Positions 24,640-37,252 of a DNA stretch of 64,000 bases are shown here, in pieces. Origin of the DNA: Pohlia nutans (lineage: Eukaryota > Streptophyta > Bryopsida > Bryales > Mniaceae). The DNA lies in NCBI GenBank assembly GCA_022496805.1, contig CM040100.1, positions 15,219,009-15,283,008 on the forward strand, in the 5' to 3' direction. The translations under genes and the position numbers were made by a program. Each line of letters opens with the position of its first letter. Position 1 is the stretch's first letter. The notes under the pieces are model-generated. The model was not told the origin of the DNA and did no database searches. It saw nothing but the letters and a program-made list of their open reading frames with translations.

Positions 24640-24917
24640 ATTATTAGGCCCTCTTTTGCCCATCATGGGGTAAACTACAGTATAATCAATGGCCTTCGTC
24701 AACAAGGCATGTGTGGCTGCACTCTGACAAAATGGCCACAAATGTGGACTCATCAGGCTTCGATTCACACCGTGTGCATGGATGAGCTCTCGAAATCTGA
24801 CTTCCAGAGCTTCATGTCCAAATCCATGCTGGGCAAGTCCACCGATCATCACGTTCCTCCATTCTAGCTGTGAAAACAAGTCGGGCATCATCAATACTGC
24901 TACTTTATGCATGCAGG
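24640..24917 (-). pseudogene. PPR protein fragment
   Basis: The minus strand reads WRNVMIGGLAQHGFGHEAL then FRELIHAHGV, typical of the plant pentatricopeptide repeat PLS type (compare WNVMIGGLAQHG). Only about one and a half repeats are recognisable and the frame decays downstream. Intact PPR proteins act in organelle RNA editing and processing; this piece cannot. A CACTA-type MITE abuts and probably interrupts it at 24,918. Confidence 0.65.
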
Positions 24918-25092
24918 CACTAGTAGGAAATATGTCGTTTTTCACTTACTAAAAATGAAACCGCGCCAAACACATGGGTTATCTCAGTGCTGGTGAATGG
25001 TTTTAGTCACAAGAAGACAGAAATATAAACATAATATTCAGCCACTGTTCATTGTTCTTATGAAATGAAAAATGACAGGTTTTCTACTAGTG
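24918..25092. mobile_element. CACTA-type MITE, 175 bp
   Basis: Begins CACTAGTAGGAAA and ends TTTTCTACTAGTG, with the 3-bp target duplication AGG on both sides. The subterminal TCGTTTTTCA / TGAAAAATGA are also inverted. CACTA ends plus a 3-bp duplication are diagnostic of the En/Spm superfamily. Confidence 0.85.
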
Positions 25093-25935
25093 AGGTGAAC
25101 AAGCACACTGCATGCTTACACGGACATCCAACTTGAATCATGCTTTGTTCACGGGCATGATAGAGTAACCTCCATCATCCACTTCATTTACTCTTCTCAA
25201 TTAGGTTGGCTTCTAAACAAGTCAAGATCCAAATGTGAAGCGAGACTTAAAGTAAAAACTCCCAAAATCAACCCTTGAATTGTGTTTATTTCAATAGCCA
25301 TTTTTCAGAGCATCCAACCTTAACCCCTAAATGTTTTTAGGACTTCACATGTGAATTCATGCAAAGCACATTTGAAACATGATACCCTAAATTCAAATTT
25401 GTAGACACTTCAGCATGGAATTACACATGAAATCCCTTCTACTTCATTACACAAAGTTCCAGTTTAAGTTTTCTAAACATTTATCAACATTTGAGGTACC
25501 AAAAGCCTGTCCAAAATGAAAAACATTTGTCATCAAGATATTCATAAGTCCTTTTCTACCCACCCCCACTCCTAAACATGGCAGTTAGAGCTCAACTTCT
25601 TTGCTACATGAAGTTTAGAATTAAGTGAATCACTCCAAGAAATTTCAACCAATTTGGATTAGCACCTTGAATACAATACTTTTTTGAAGTTGAAAAATCT
25701 TGTGAAAACCGCATTCTCAAGGTGTGATGTGGGTCCTTTTAACACTTTTTCACCCAATGAGGTTCCTTACTTCATAGCGAGATTGGCCTATGTGGAAAAA
25801 ATATATATTACCCAAGCAAACAGGTGGTTTTGAAAACAATAAAGAGGTTGTATAAGGGAGTTAACTCCGAAGTGGAAACAACTAGTTCCATCCTCAAACT
25901 TGCCCAATAGTTCTAACAAGTTGGAACAACATTAA

Positions 25936-26169
25936 CCCTTAAAGGACAATGCAAGCCCCACGGGCTTGGTTATATTTTGGGAGAATCTTGCTCACTACTT
26001 CTACTCCATTGCACCAAATGGGGTTTTTAGAATACGAAACCGAGCACCTTAGAGAGATCTCTACTTCTTTAGAATAGAGCCAAAGTAAGTTAAAAACAAA
26101 ATCATGCTTAAAATGGAGTTTAAAAGAGATTTTGGGTGTGATATCAGGAAAGCATATGTCCTTTAAGGG
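25936..26169. mobile_element. TTAA-flanked MITE, 234 bp (family 2)
   Basis: TTAA at 25932-25935 and 26170-26173. Ends CCCTTAAAGGACA and TGTCCTTTAAGGG are inverted. A CAAGCCC-N3-GGGCTTG palindrome lies just inside the left end. Related to 46248-46670. 25,093-25,931 upstream has no supported gene. Confidence 0.85.
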
Positions 26170-26415
26170 TTAATTACAATTTAGTCTCGTTCTACTGCCT
26201 ATCGATGTCTGTAACCTAGAGGCAAGAAGAACAAGAGTGACAATCAATGTCAGTACATTTGTATTATGGTTTCAGCATAGGTACCGACTTCATCATATAT
26301 CCATACATAACAATTTGGTGCACAACAAAGGCCACGTTCCTATGCCATGCGGCATCCATCAAGGGTATCAATTTGTCCCAGACTTGATACTTGAAGAATG
26401 CATGATGGAGCACTA

Positions 26416-26612
26416 CACTAGTAGGAAATGTGACGTTTTTCACTTACTATAAATGAAAAATGAATGAAACCACGCCAGACACATGGGTTGTGTCGGTGCT
26501 GGTGAATGGTTTTGGTCACAAGAAGATAGAAATATAGGCACAATATTCCGTCACTATTCACTATTTTCACGAAGTGGGGAATGAAAAAAAGACAGATCTG
26601 CTACTTATGCTA
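26416..26612. mobile_element. CACTA-type MITE, second copy with eroded right end
   Basis: The left end CACTAGTAGGAAATG and the interior (ACACATGGGTT, GGTGCTGGTGAATGGTTTT, CACAAGAAGA) match the copy at 24918-25092. The right end reads CTGCTACTTATG rather than CTACTAGTG. Confidence 0.75.
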
Positions 26613-26909
26613 CCAATTGTTTGTCCACAAAGTAGTTCAATTCCGGTATGGGAGTTATGATAACTTTCCTGGAAATGGTGAGCAACACTATGAACAGTTC
26701 CAAAGCCTCTATGGTCATGCCTGGGATGTCGCTGACAATGGAGGTCTGGCTCAATGTATGCAAGTCAGGCGCCACCTTGGACAACAAGTAACTTAGTCAT
26801 GGGCAAAGACTGATCGAGAGTCTCCTTAGACTGATCGAGAGTCTCCTTGGACTTTGAGGACGATTTCTAGGTAAAAGCCCAGTTCCACATTCTAGAAGAG
26901 TATCCCTAA

Positions 26910-27212
26910 GAGCAGTTCCACCTCAGCCCTCCCAGAGTCTCTCACACTCCAGAACTAGATGAAAAGTGCCAGGGGCCCTTCCAAAATGCTTCTTGACTCT
27001 GGATCCTAGAGTGTTAAAAAATGGCCCTTCAAATCACTATTTAGTTGACTATATCCCCCCATTCTACTTGTGATTGGTCCATTGACTATTTGATGTGCAC
27101 TTTTGATGTGTGAGGGGCCTCCAAGGGTGGGGGAGTATAAGTGCAAGGGCTTTTCAAATGTAAATGAATAATTTCAGCGAGTCATCTCTAGCGTGTAGGA
27201 GTGGGGATGCTC
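26910..27212. mobile_element. Harbinger-like MITE, 303 bp
   Basis: The ends GAGCAGTTCCA and GGGGATGCTC are inverted, flanked by TAA on both sides (26907-26909 and 27213-27215). The interior (GATTGGTCCATTGACTATTTG) is the reverse complement of the pair at 36,957-37,555. The 3-bp TTA/TAA target fits PIF/Harbinger. Confidence 0.8.
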
Positions 27213-27419
27213 TAAGTGGTTTTTGTTCTTCACGCTTACCTTGGCTTATCTCATGTGTTAGGAAATTGCTTAGGTTTTCCATAGCTAACCAAAGTTATTG
27301 ATCGATGACTAAGCTCTGCTGAGACTAGCTATCGATGTCACATTCCTACATCCACACACAAGTGGAGAGAGCAATTTAGAACACCATTCACAGCAACATT
27401 GATTAGGATGTGGTTCTTG

Positions 27420-27545
27420 TTGAATTAACTTACTTATATGGTAATTAAGTTACTTATGAGGGAACTAATAGACCACTTGAGTTTCTATGACTAAGTTACT
27501 CATATGGTAATTAAGTTACTTATGAGGTAAGTAATAGACCAAACG
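27420..27545. repeat. 70-bp tandem duplication
   Basis: The block TATGGTAATTAAGTTACTTATGAGG...TAATAGACCA occurs twice. 27,213-28,147 has no gene that I can support. Confidence 0.7.
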
Positions 27546-28151
27546 TCTATGATTCCAAGTTCACTTAGTTAGAACACCAAAGTAGTAGTCTCATTAGTCT
27601 ATACTTATTCTAAGTATGTAGACACAGAGTACTAGGACTAAGAGTTTAATTGACAAGATCTCACTTCTATGGTTGGGTGACAAGTCACACAATAAACATT
27701 ATTTACCTTTTCTGCACATTATCTTTCTTAATTTAACAGTTCTAACCACGTAAGAGCAAATGTTAAGAGCTTTAGATTGGGACTAAAAATTGTGTGCTAA
27801 GAAAATGAGAATCTTAAAAAAAGTTTAAATTAGCCCCCTCTTACTTTATAGTTTATGAGGCTATTGTAATTGTCACGATCCTCCGAATGGTATTCTAATA
27901 TCGTTCCAACCTGGGTTTCAACGCGTCTAATTGACGTTCTCATATTGTTCTACTACATTCTAGAAAAAATGTCTTTCTTATGGTATTGATCCATCGAATC
28001 AAATCAACGTTATAATATTGTTCTACCACATTAGACTATAATAATGTTGTTCGAACAATGTCGTTCTAACCACATGCTTTTATTTCTAAAAATAGTGTAA
28101 CATCCCATGTATCTAATATTAGGACAGTCATCACTAGTACAAATTTATTAA

Positions 28152-28962
28152 CCCCTAAGGGTCCCTAGCTTTTTTGGGCTTAAAATCATCATTGCTTTTG
28201 ATGTGTTATAGGTCTAAATGTAACTGAGGTATAGAAATCTCAACTGTACAATCTTGTAATATAGATGTTGTAGATCATGTGGATCAATTTTGGGGTCATT
28301 TGGCCATATAGATTGCAAGATCATAGTGTTTTAGTGCTAAAAAAGGATGCTGAAATTTTCCTAGCAACACAATTAGAGGTGAATTTTTTTTTCAAAATTA
28401 CTCAAATGAAAAAACTTTGAACTATAAAGTAGTTCAAAATCATCATATAAACACATTGGTACCAAAAAAGCCTCATAAAATTTTTAATGTGCCCTAAAAC
28501 GGCCTTGCAATGTCAAAAAGTAGCCCGAAAAGTGACCCATTTGAACAAAAAAGCAAAAAGTGATTAAACTAGAACCTTGCACTAAAATGACTCCCGAACT
28601 TTCATAAAAACATGGATTGACATGAAAAGTTTACCATGATAACTAGACTTCAAGGGCAATTCAACCCAACAAGTTTTTTTTATTGAAAACAAACTTGGGA
28701 TGAAGGAGATACAAGCCCCCGAAGTTGCTGCCATGAAAATTCACAGAACTGTCCAAAAAAAAAGATACCAACTTTCAAATGATCACCAAAAATTCAATAC
28801 ATCTCTAATTGATCTGAAATGTTTACCACACATTCCATACAGCATTTAGTTTTTTTATCCAGAATTTCATTAAAATCAGACACGTTTTGCAAAAGTTACA
28901 GCTCTTTGAAGGTGAATGTCCCTCAAAAACGTCCAAAATATGAACGCCGGGACGCTTAGGGG
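28152..28962. mobile_element. TTAA-flanked MITE, 811 bp (family 1)
   Basis: TTAA at 28148-28151 and 28963-28966. Left end CCCCTAAGGGTCCC; right end complement CCCCTAAGCGTCCC. Nearly co-linear with 23098-23901, with small indels in A/T runs and point differences. 28,967-29,680 downstream holds nothing recognisable. Confidence 0.9.
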
Positions 28963-29684
28963 TTAAACCACCCCAATTTACGTATTTTCAAATTGTTTTG
29001 TTTTATGCTTTTTATCAAGAGTTAACAAAATGTAACATAATTTTCTATTAGAGAGAGTTGGAAAATTCATCCTAAAAAACGGAAACGAGGGTAGTTTTGT
29101 ATTAGTGTGTTCCTATCATTATCTTGCTCACAATTATTTCTAATACGAAAAATGAAAAGAAACAACAACTTGATCATAAAAAGAACTTACTTGTTCTTGC
29201 GGCCTATCTTTGCTTTTCCGTGACTAGCTTTGTCCATGTCTTCAAGACCTTCCTACATACATTGTTGCTTTATGAATAAGATTGAAACATTCACATGAGC
29301 AAAATCAAAGTGCAAAAAGAAAAAACATCACTACATTGCAATGTATTAAAACACTTTGTGCTAATAATCGAAACCTATCCCTAGTACATTCAATTGAAAC
29401 CTTTTTGCAACAAGACATTTTGGTTTAGGTTGAAAAAACAAAACATCTACACTCAATTCAAGGCATCTCTCACTTCATGAAAGCAAAATCCAAGAGTTCT
29501 AGTGCTAAGAGAAACTTGAGCTAAGAGCTTTCTTCCAAAAAATCTAAAGCAAAACTCCATCCCATAGCAAAAGGACTAGAGAGACCAAGGGTCCCTTTAA
29601 ATACCCTCAATAATCCTAAGCCACGGTAGTTAACCGCCACTAATCTTAATTCTTCCACCAACCTTAATTCAAACAAGAAACATA

Positions 29685-29905
29685 ATTATGACTTTTTGAC
29701 TCATGCCCTATAGGGATGGGAAAAAACATGATTGTGACTTTTGAATCCTATGGCATCAATGACTAGAAGAAACATGGTTATGGACATAGGGTTATGACTT
29801 TTGGACCCCATGGCCTCAATGACATGAAGAAACATAGTTATGACTTTTGAACCCATAGCATCAATAATGGGAAGAATCATGGTTATGACCTTTGTACCCG
29901 AGCCC
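29685..29905. repeat. minisatellite, about 55-bp unit, four to five copies
   Basis: Degenerate units contain ATGACTTTTGAACCCATGGCATCAATGA followed by GAAGAAACATGGTT. The small ORF across it is an artefact of the repeat. Confidence 0.75.
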
Positions 29906-29918
29906 AATCTTACTTAGT

Positions 29919-30029
<111 letters not shown>

Positions 30030-30510
30030 CTAAATAATCTAATTGTATCATTAGAAAAATTGTGGGCCCTCTAAGAGGTTGTCATAAGTTTAAGTTCTTT
30101 GGACAGCTCCTAGTTGGAAAAAGAAAGGTAGACGCTTACGTGGAATGGAATGTATGCACATAGGAAAAATGTTGAGAAATTGTCGAGATTGGCGCCAATT
30201 AATTGCCCTCATCATTGGGCAACAAATATTATACTATGGGTTTCAACATCTTCAACTTATCAAAAGTGTCACTAGGGTCCTCTATATTAGGCAAAATGAT
30301 AGCCCTCAATGATCATCGCCTTTGTTCAAAACTACCACAAGTCGAGCCACAAATCTTATATTAAATGCCCATGTGTTTAACTCCAAAATGACCATATGAT
30401 CAGAATAGTTTTTTACATTGGCCTTACAAAATTGGTTTATATTTCTACAATGCCATTTTTCACACCCATAACTCCGTACGTGTCACTCTCATACCTCATT
30501 CCCATATCAT

Positions 30511-30712
30511 ACCCAGTTGTCAGGGTCGGCAGAAAATAATTATAAATAGAGCCTAAGCCCAAATCTTAAGCAAATTATTTTTCCAAAAAAATCTATTTTG
30601 TATGGTGAAAAAGAGAATCTTGAAGAATATTCATATAATTTGGCATTTGTTGAATAGAAACTTTCCAAAATAAAAATTATTCGGCAAAAAATGCCGACCA
30701 TGACAACCGGGT
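30511..30712. mobile_element. foldback MITE, 202 bp
   Basis: ACCCAGTTGTCAGGGTCGGC at the left matches the complement of the right end (ACCCGGTTGTCATGGTCGGC), and the pairing continues towards AATAATT. No clear target duplication was seen. The superfamily is undetermined. Confidence 0.65.
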
Positions 30713-30999
30713 ACGATATTTCTTTAAAAGTGGCAGCGGAAGACACAAATGGGGGCTCTTGTAGGTGTCACATGTCATGAATAGGGCGCCCTGAATTATA
30801 ATTATATTTTTGTGCACACTCTCAAGCTTAGAGCAACTAGATTTCAGATGAATTAAAGCTGCCAAAGTGTCGAAGGCAAATTTAATAAAAACCTCAAATT
30901 TATTTTTCTATGCAATGCTGAAAACTAACTAGGTTGCCAAAGCTTGGCACAGACTCAGAATCAGGGCTGTTTCAGGCAATTCAATAACAGGGCACTTGT

Positions 31000-32449
31000 T
31001 TAGTAGCCCAAAGTGCTATTTGGAAGTTTAACTAAAGCTTCAACGTCTCCATCATCACCCGCAAATTTCCGCGCAAATAAAAAGCAAGGTGAGTCAGGAA
31101 CTCCGTTGTACACGCACGTTTGCAGGGTATGGTTATAGTCATCTGATGAATCCATGTATTGCCCATCCAGATTTGCGGTTCTGTTTTGTATCTTCTCAAA
31201 TAGCTGGGGACTTATCAATTCAGCCGTATGCTTCCGAGGCGAATCTCCATGGTTGGGGTTTGACCAATCCGCATACGTCACTGACCTGTTGGCTATGCCC
31301 TTCACACAATTCCAAATTCCCTATACCATGTTAGGAACATCACTTGTTAAAAATGTATTTGAAAAACAAAATTGCAATATTGTAGAATAAGGAGGTTGAT
31401 GATTGCCAAGCCCAAGCATAAAATTCAAAAACTGCATGATAATAGAAGGTTGGTAATCTCCAACCCCATGAAATTCACACTAGTAGAAATGATGGCACTC
31501 TCCAGGGAGATGCCCAGGCAAAATCACTGTGCACGCATGGAATAGGGCACTATTTTCCTGGGCATCTCCCTCGGCAGTGCCATCTTTTCTACTAGCGACA
31601 ACCCAAATTGATGTTCAGAATTTTGCCTCACGTGCACTTTTAATGGAAGTGGTGTTAATAAGGTTCCATAGAATCCATAATGTCAAATTTAGTTTCTGAG
31701 GAAATAGAGGATTATGACCTGTAACTGTTCTGTTTAATTAATGTGAGAATTCAAGAACCGAATATTTTGGATTCAATAGGACTACTTGGCATTATGTCCA
31801 GTAATCTTCTTCTCCCAGCGTTGTCTTAATCTACCTCTGGGAGATTTTTGAACTAACTTGGATGAAATTGAATCCCGTTTTGGTTTGAAGTTTCGATCCC
31901 AGACTTTAAATTCAACAGCTTGCGGAAGAGCAAGGAGCATGAAATTTGACCACCAGATGTAGTTATTCAATCGTGACCCTGACACTCTTGAAGTTGCTAA
32001 AACAAAATTCATCACAACCATCATGAATACACTTCCAAAACGGGTACGGTGTAGTTTTCAACACTCTTTCTGACCTTGTTTTCAACACTTTGATGTAAAA
32101 AACTGTTTTTCAACATTGTTTTTGATACTTTAGTGTTGAACATTGTTTTTGATACTTTAGTGTTGATAAACTGTGTCAGAAACAATGTTGAAAAGAGTGT
32201 CGAAAACAACACCTTTTTTTTTGTGAAATATTCACTACTAGAGCTGCATATTCAACTAATAAAAATGACAATTCTAGGAACATTTAATTACCATACGTAA
32301 TTAGGGTTTCAAAAGTAATGATACAGGAATTCCTGCATAATTGGGCATTATATTTTTTTTCATCACAAGTGATGACTGAAATCGAACTTCATCTAATTTC
32401 CCGGATGTGATTTACGCGAGGTAATGCCCTCCATATCAAGCATTTTGCG

Positions 32450-32490
<41 letters not shown>

Positions 32491-34535
32491 TCTTTGTCAA
32501 GCTTCGCCCTCCTTGTTAGCCTTTTTTCGTGAAATGCTCTCCTCGTCAAGCATTACCCTATAGTAAAGCACTCGGAAGGTTTAAAATGAGGGAGCTCACA
32601 TAGCGACATTCCCTCAAGGAAAATTGTGGAATGGAATGTCCAAGCCGTGAGAGAGAAAATGGTGGAATGGAATTCCCTCATTGCTTTACGTAGTAGGAAG
32701 CCTTCACCCTCGCGAATACCGCTCAAGAAAAACCCTCAACCTCAGACAAGTCCTCGCTCTCGGGGTTTCCCTGCGCGGTATTCCCTCGGGTGAGGGCTTC
32801 CTACTATACCAAAAGCTTCAGAAATTGAAGCCATGAAATGATGCAGAAACTAAGACGAAGTTAGGGAGTGAAGGCCATTCATTGATGTTATTTATTATTC
32901 TTACCTTGGGATCCAAGCAATGCAGCAGTGTTTGAACGTACTCCTCATCCAAGACGCAGTCATTTCGACAATCTGCCTTGAATTTCCGGTAGAAGGTGAC
33001 ATCGCCCACCACCATTCCTGCATGGCGACGGTGCATGGACATCCATAGCTCCCCCTTCCGAAGCTCCTGTGTCTTGAACAGGGGCTCAGTCTTCCATCGC
33101 TTGAACCTACAATCAATCAATTCAAAACCATAATTCAATCCATGGCCAGCTGCTTGTCTGAATAAATGAGAGGCTCTGTAGCTTACAACAAGACAACTCG
33201 TGTACAAACAAAACATACTCAAGCTTTCTCACTGCATTGTAGATCGCTGGTCTACGCGGACGGTGTTTCTATTACTGATTAGCTTCCTGCCCTTTGATCC
33301 GAAGGATAAAAGGTGGTTCTTATCACCATCTTCAAAACTGGCTCATAACTTCATATAAATATACTACTTGCACATATGTACAGGTGGGTGCATAAATACT
33401 ACTTTTATGAACTCCGATCCTTTCCAACGACACTTCTCTCACACAAACTTCTAAATGCAGTCTCACATGTGTTCACAACATGGCAAATGCAATCACATTT
33501 AGCTTGAGTGTACTACTGCACAACTGCTCAATACGTCATGTGACTATTTGTGCCGCTTTCTGATCAATATGAATTAGTATCTTACATTTAAAATTTTAAT
33601 ATGTGAACAACACCCCGGGGGCCAAAAATAGCCATATACACTCAAACCTCTTTTTCTGTAAAATGAAGTTCTAGATTATCTAAGTGCAGTGAGAGTGCTC
33701 GATCACACTATCATTGCCTGCAGCTCGCATTCAAGCTACGTGAGAGTGAGAGGCTTGAGGGAGATTACCTGGGATGTGGAGAAAAGGATTCGACAAAACT
33801 GGTGGTGGAGTTCATGAAATAGTCATAAACAAAAGGGAAGCTCCGAACAGGAACACAAGCCTCAGAGACAAGCACGAACCACAGGTTAGCTCTAGCAGAG
33901 TCCAGTAACGCAAACGCCAGCAAGCGGCGCACAACGTCCACCAAACTGATATCGAACCGAGAAACAGGTTTGGTAGCCACAGATCGGTTATGGAAAATGG
34001 AGGTCTTGGGAAACTCATCCACCCACCAACTGGCATGAGTGTAAATCGAGAACTCCTCAACATCAGCTGCCGCAAAGAACCGCTCCCACAGCGGCTCCAG
34101 CGGGATCTTCTGCCGCAGGATGAACAGAAACGCCACCTTGGGCTTCCCCGGCGGCAGCGGCCGCGTGGCTGCGTCCTGCGCCGCGTGCAGCAGCTCCGAA
34201 TCCTCGAGACCCACCTTGAAGTACTTGGCTATGTCGAGTGAAAACACGCTGCTCCCTGGCTCTACGTAGTCTTCCGGAGGAAGAAATGAATTCGGCAATA
34301 TGCTTTTTTCTACAAGAGGTCCGTGGTCTTGGTTAGGTGCTTCTCCTCCTCCGCCTACTACTGCAGGAGATCGGTGGGCTTGCGCAGGTTCTTTTCTACA
34401 GTTTTGGCAGTCTTCAATTGGAATGAGGTTTGGTTGCGAGTCCAGCAAGTACTTGCACAGGAAAAGACTTCCTACTAGAACTGCCATTACTCCTCCACGC
34501 GTGAGCCACACATCCTGGTGCTTGAAAAACCCCAT
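31000..34535 (-). CDS. GT14-family glycosyltransferase (core-2/I-branching-like, DUF266)
   Basis: Three exons, 34535-33769, 33106-32905 and 31299-31000, join in frame across GT/AG sites to give 422 aa, the usual size for plant GT14. The N-terminus has a short cytosolic end and one membrane anchor (about residues 14-31), the type II topology of Golgi enzymes, then a low-complexity stem. The catalytic part has VAFLFILRQKIPLEPLWERFF (134-154), FSIYTHAS (162-169), the SLVDVVRRLLAFALLD block (197-212), FVLVSEACVPV (220-230) and FVESF (247-251). Exon 2 carries RWKTEPLF...GELWMSMHRRHA and DEEYVQTLL. Exon 3 has RSVTYADWS and CFLFARKF. Family members act on cell-wall or arabinogalactan glycans, probably adding a sugar from a nucleotide donor; the exact reaction is not known from sequence. 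Intron 2 (1.6 kb) hosts MITEs and a poly(A) run. Confidence 0.92.
31478..31597. mobile_element. CACTA-type MITE, 120 bp, in GT14 intron 2
   Basis: Begins CACTAGTAGAAA and ends TTTTCTACTAGCG. The arms pair for about 40 bp (GGGAGATGCCCAGG / CCTGGGCATCTCCC), so it would fold as a hairpin. The terminal TAGTG has changed to TAGCG. Confidence 0.75.
32060..32220. repeat. 26-bp tandem and inverted repeats in GT14 intron 2
   Basis: CATTGTTTTTGATACTTTAG-type units occur twice in tandem, followed by inverted relatives (GTTTCTGACACAGTTT and TTTTCAACA elements). Noncoding. Confidence 0.6.
32450..32488. repeat. poly(A) run, 39 nt, within weak inverted arms
   Basis: A pure A run flanked by GGTAATGCCCTCC (left) and GAGGAGAGCATT-type complement (right), both in intron 2 of the GT14 gene. 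Confidence 0.8.
32691..32806. mobile_element. foldback MITE, 116 bp, in GT14 intron 2
   Basis: TAGTAGGAAGCC...CACCCTCGCGAATACCGC at the left pairs with GCGGTATTCCCTC...GGGCTTCCTACTA at the right, about 32-bp arms with a short loop. The TAGTAGGAA tip resembles the CACTA-type MITEs nearby. Confidence 0.7.
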
Positions 34536-34739
34536 GATTCTTCGGTGATCTCAAGTTCCTTCACTCCCGACTCCTCTTCCGCTTCATATCGAATACGATT
34601 CGGGTTGACAAATCATTGAATCTAGATCCCTCGATCCGCACAATCGATACGTACTGGCCTGTCACTTCAATTGAGACAACTTAGCAAACAGGAACGGAAC
34701 TGCATACGATGCGCTAGCTAGCTCCTTGGAAACTACGTC

Positions 34740-35080
34740 ACGAGCATCTGTTCAACGATTGCTAACAAGCCTGCCGACTCAATTGCAACAAAAAAAACAA
34801 AGCAATTAAATAAGAAAGTTAGAGAAATAAGTGAAGCACAAAGTCAGACGTTGTACAAACCTGTGTATATATATGTTGATAGTAGCCCGCGATGATCAGG
34901 GCCCATGGAGGGTCTGTTCAACGATTGCGCTACGAAGAGCTCTAGCCTGCTGCCAACTCAGTTGCAGAAAACAACGAATTAAAAAAGAAACGCTAGCTGC
35001 TAAATAATTGAAGCACAAAGTCGTCGATCGTTGTACAAACCTGTGTGTGTTGATCGTAGCCGTGATAATCATGGCCCATG
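34740..35080. repeat. tandem duplication (about 167 bp x 2) upstream of the GT14 gene
   Basis: CTGTTCAACGATTGC, GAAGCACAAAGTC, GTTGTACAAACCTGTGTxT and GGCCCATGG recur in the same order at an offset of 167-169 bp. The GTACAAACCTGTGT block reads on the minus strand as a donor-like ACACAG|GTTTGTAC in each unit. Confidence 0.8.
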
Positions 35081-35946
35081 GAATAAAAAGGCTTGCAAGA
35101 TCATGCTTTTCCGGACAGGTAGCTACCGAGCCAGATTCTTGCATGAAGGAGCAAACGACAAGTCATAGGAACTCAATTGTTGTAGATGGTCAACTGTTAC
35201 GACGAGAAAAAAATGTTCAACAAGGGATGAATGTGCATGGAGGTCCGTGATTATGCAGGCTCATGTCATGTCGGCATCTCACTACTGTGGCGTAGGCAAG
35301 ACGAGATCCTTCTTTTTTTTGTTTGTTTGTTTGGTTGGCAGGGAGAATGTGGAAGCAAGTGTCACTGACAATTGTAAGGAGCACTTGTGTGGAAAACGTT
35401 AAGTTGGAGCAGTACAGTACAGAGCGCCCCCCGTGTCGTCAGAAAAGAAAAATCTTTCGTGAAGCAAACTTGGCTATCCCAACGGACTCTTTACTCACGA
35501 TGATCTTCACGTCTGTGTCATAGAGAAGAACGTTTCAACAAAAAAAAACCTTCTTTTGAGGTTTTGGAAAAAATTGTACACTAAATTATTAGATGATTGT
35601 TGGGCCTCGAACAATGATCCCATGACTAGTTTGTGGTATTTAGTGGAATATGCTTCCACCCATGCAGAAGGTCAGCTACTTTTGCTACCCAAGTATGTAG
35701 AAGTAGAAAAGGAAAGATAAAATTATTCTTATAAAATATATTTAGAGAGTTCTTATTGGTTGCCAAGTACTAATGAAGCTTTAATTGATTGTTATTGATG
35801 CTACCTCCAAAGTGAATGATGTAGCATATTGTTTATTGACTTGTTAAAATTGTCAATTTTTTTTGCTAATGACTATTTTAAACCTACAATGTACTAGTAG
35901 CACAAAAAAATTGTTTGGTAGAAATCCAGCTAATTTTAGCCAGAAG
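35081..35946. other. gene-free stretch
   Basis: AT-rich with short poly(T)/(TTTG) runs near 35,310. No ORF with coding character and no recognised repeat. Confidence 0.5.
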
Positions 35947-35950
35947 TTAA

Positions 35951-36519
35951 CCCCTAACTGCCTAAGCGTCCATTTTTTGGACGATGTACAGATTTCATCC
36001 ATAATTTCTCATCTGCCATGCACTTTTAGCAGTGTGGAATTTTTACTGTAGATTCTATGGGAAGTTAGCTTGATGCATATGTGATCTGATTAGAAAGGGG
36101 ATGATTTGTGAAATTTTTATGCCTCATTTCATGTTGTAGTGATTCACCCAAAATAATGAAGATTTCAGTGTAAAAGTGCTTTAAAAAAATTCAACTCGTA
36201 AAATTAAGCTACCAAAAAATCTCCAAAAATCACTACACTTAGAGTATTACATTTCAACCAATCACAAAAAATTTCATCCGCAGATTGTCAATATCTTATT
36301 CGTAATTGAATTACAAAATAAATTTGAATTTCACGTTTCAAATTTTATACAAAATTATTGGTAATAGAAATCATAGATCTAACCGTATGGATAGAATCTA
36401 AAATTCATAACGTACAACTTTTATTCGTATATCAAGTTCAAAATATCCCTCTAAGTTGCATTTTATAATGCATCTTCGCAAAACTGCCGAATTTAGAGAG
36501 GGCTCTAGGCATTTAGGGG
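35951..36519. mobile_element. TTAA-flanked MITE, 569 bp
   Basis: TTAA at 35947-35950 and 36520-36523. Left end CCCCTAACTGCCTAAGCGTCC, right end complement CCCCTAAATGCCTAG. The GCGTCC-N6-GGACG palindrome lies just inside the left end. Noncoding. Confidence 0.85.
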
Positions 36520-36898
36520 TTAACTGTGAAGGTTTATTTTTATTTTTTATTTGTTTTTATTGTTGGTGCAAATGAACTGCGGTGACCCAAAGATTTGGTC
36601 TTAATGTATTTAATTCTCCTTGCAATTGATTCCTTTCAATTTGTGGGAAAAAAAAATTAAAAAAAATTAAAAAATTGGTCTTAAGCAGATTGGAAGCTTT
36701 TGGGTGGCGAGACATGCAGAGAGGACAAGTGTGTGGCCAGAGTGAGTACATGAGCTTGAAACAGCTGGTGAAGTCAAGGTTGACTCAAGAGGCACTTGTT
36801 TTTTAATAAGCATTTGGGGGAGGTAGGAAGGTAACTACACTTTTCAGCGCAACTACGTGGTAACATTCTTGGCCTAGTGTGAAGTCCATCCTTCTAGA

Positions 36899-36932
36899 GT
36901 ACTCCCTCCGTTTCATAATAGGAGTCCACCTT
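36899..36932. mobile_element. solo Stowaway-like MITE end
   Basis: TACTCCCTCCGTTTCATAAT is the classic terminal sequence of plant Stowaway (mariner-like) MITEs. Only one end is found; the Harbinger-like pair starts 25 bp on. Confidence 0.6.
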
Positions 36933-36956
36933 TAAATGGCACGTTAGAGCATCTCC

Positions 36957-37249
36957 ACCCATGCTCGCTAAAGGTGACTCGCTAAAATTATTCATATGTA
37001 TTTGAAGAGCCCTTGAAATCACACTCCTCCACCCTTGAATGCCCCTCAAGCACCAAAAGTGCACGTCAAAATAGTCAATGCACCAATCACAAGTAGAATG
37101 TCAGATTCAGTCAACTAAACTTAGATTTGGAGGGCCATTTCTTAACACGCCAAAGTTGAGGGCCAAGAGGCATTTTTGAAGGGCCCTTAGCATTTTTCAT
37201 CCACTTATTGCGTGTGTCAGACTCTTGGCGAGTATGGGTGCGGATGCTC
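36957..37249. mobile_element. Harbinger-like MITE, 293 bp (first of a doublet)
   Basis: GAGCATCTCCACCCATGCTC and the complement of TATGGGTGCGGATGCTC form the ends. TTA precedes (36954-36956) and follows (37250-37252). Interior matches 37253-37555 and, inverted, 26910-27212. Confidence 0.85.
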
Positions 37250-37252
37250 TTA

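Noticed and set aside
31782..32024. 80-codon minus-strand ORF in GT14 intron 2
   Set aside because: Lies wholly in an intron supported by frame continuity of the flanking exons; no recognisable domain.
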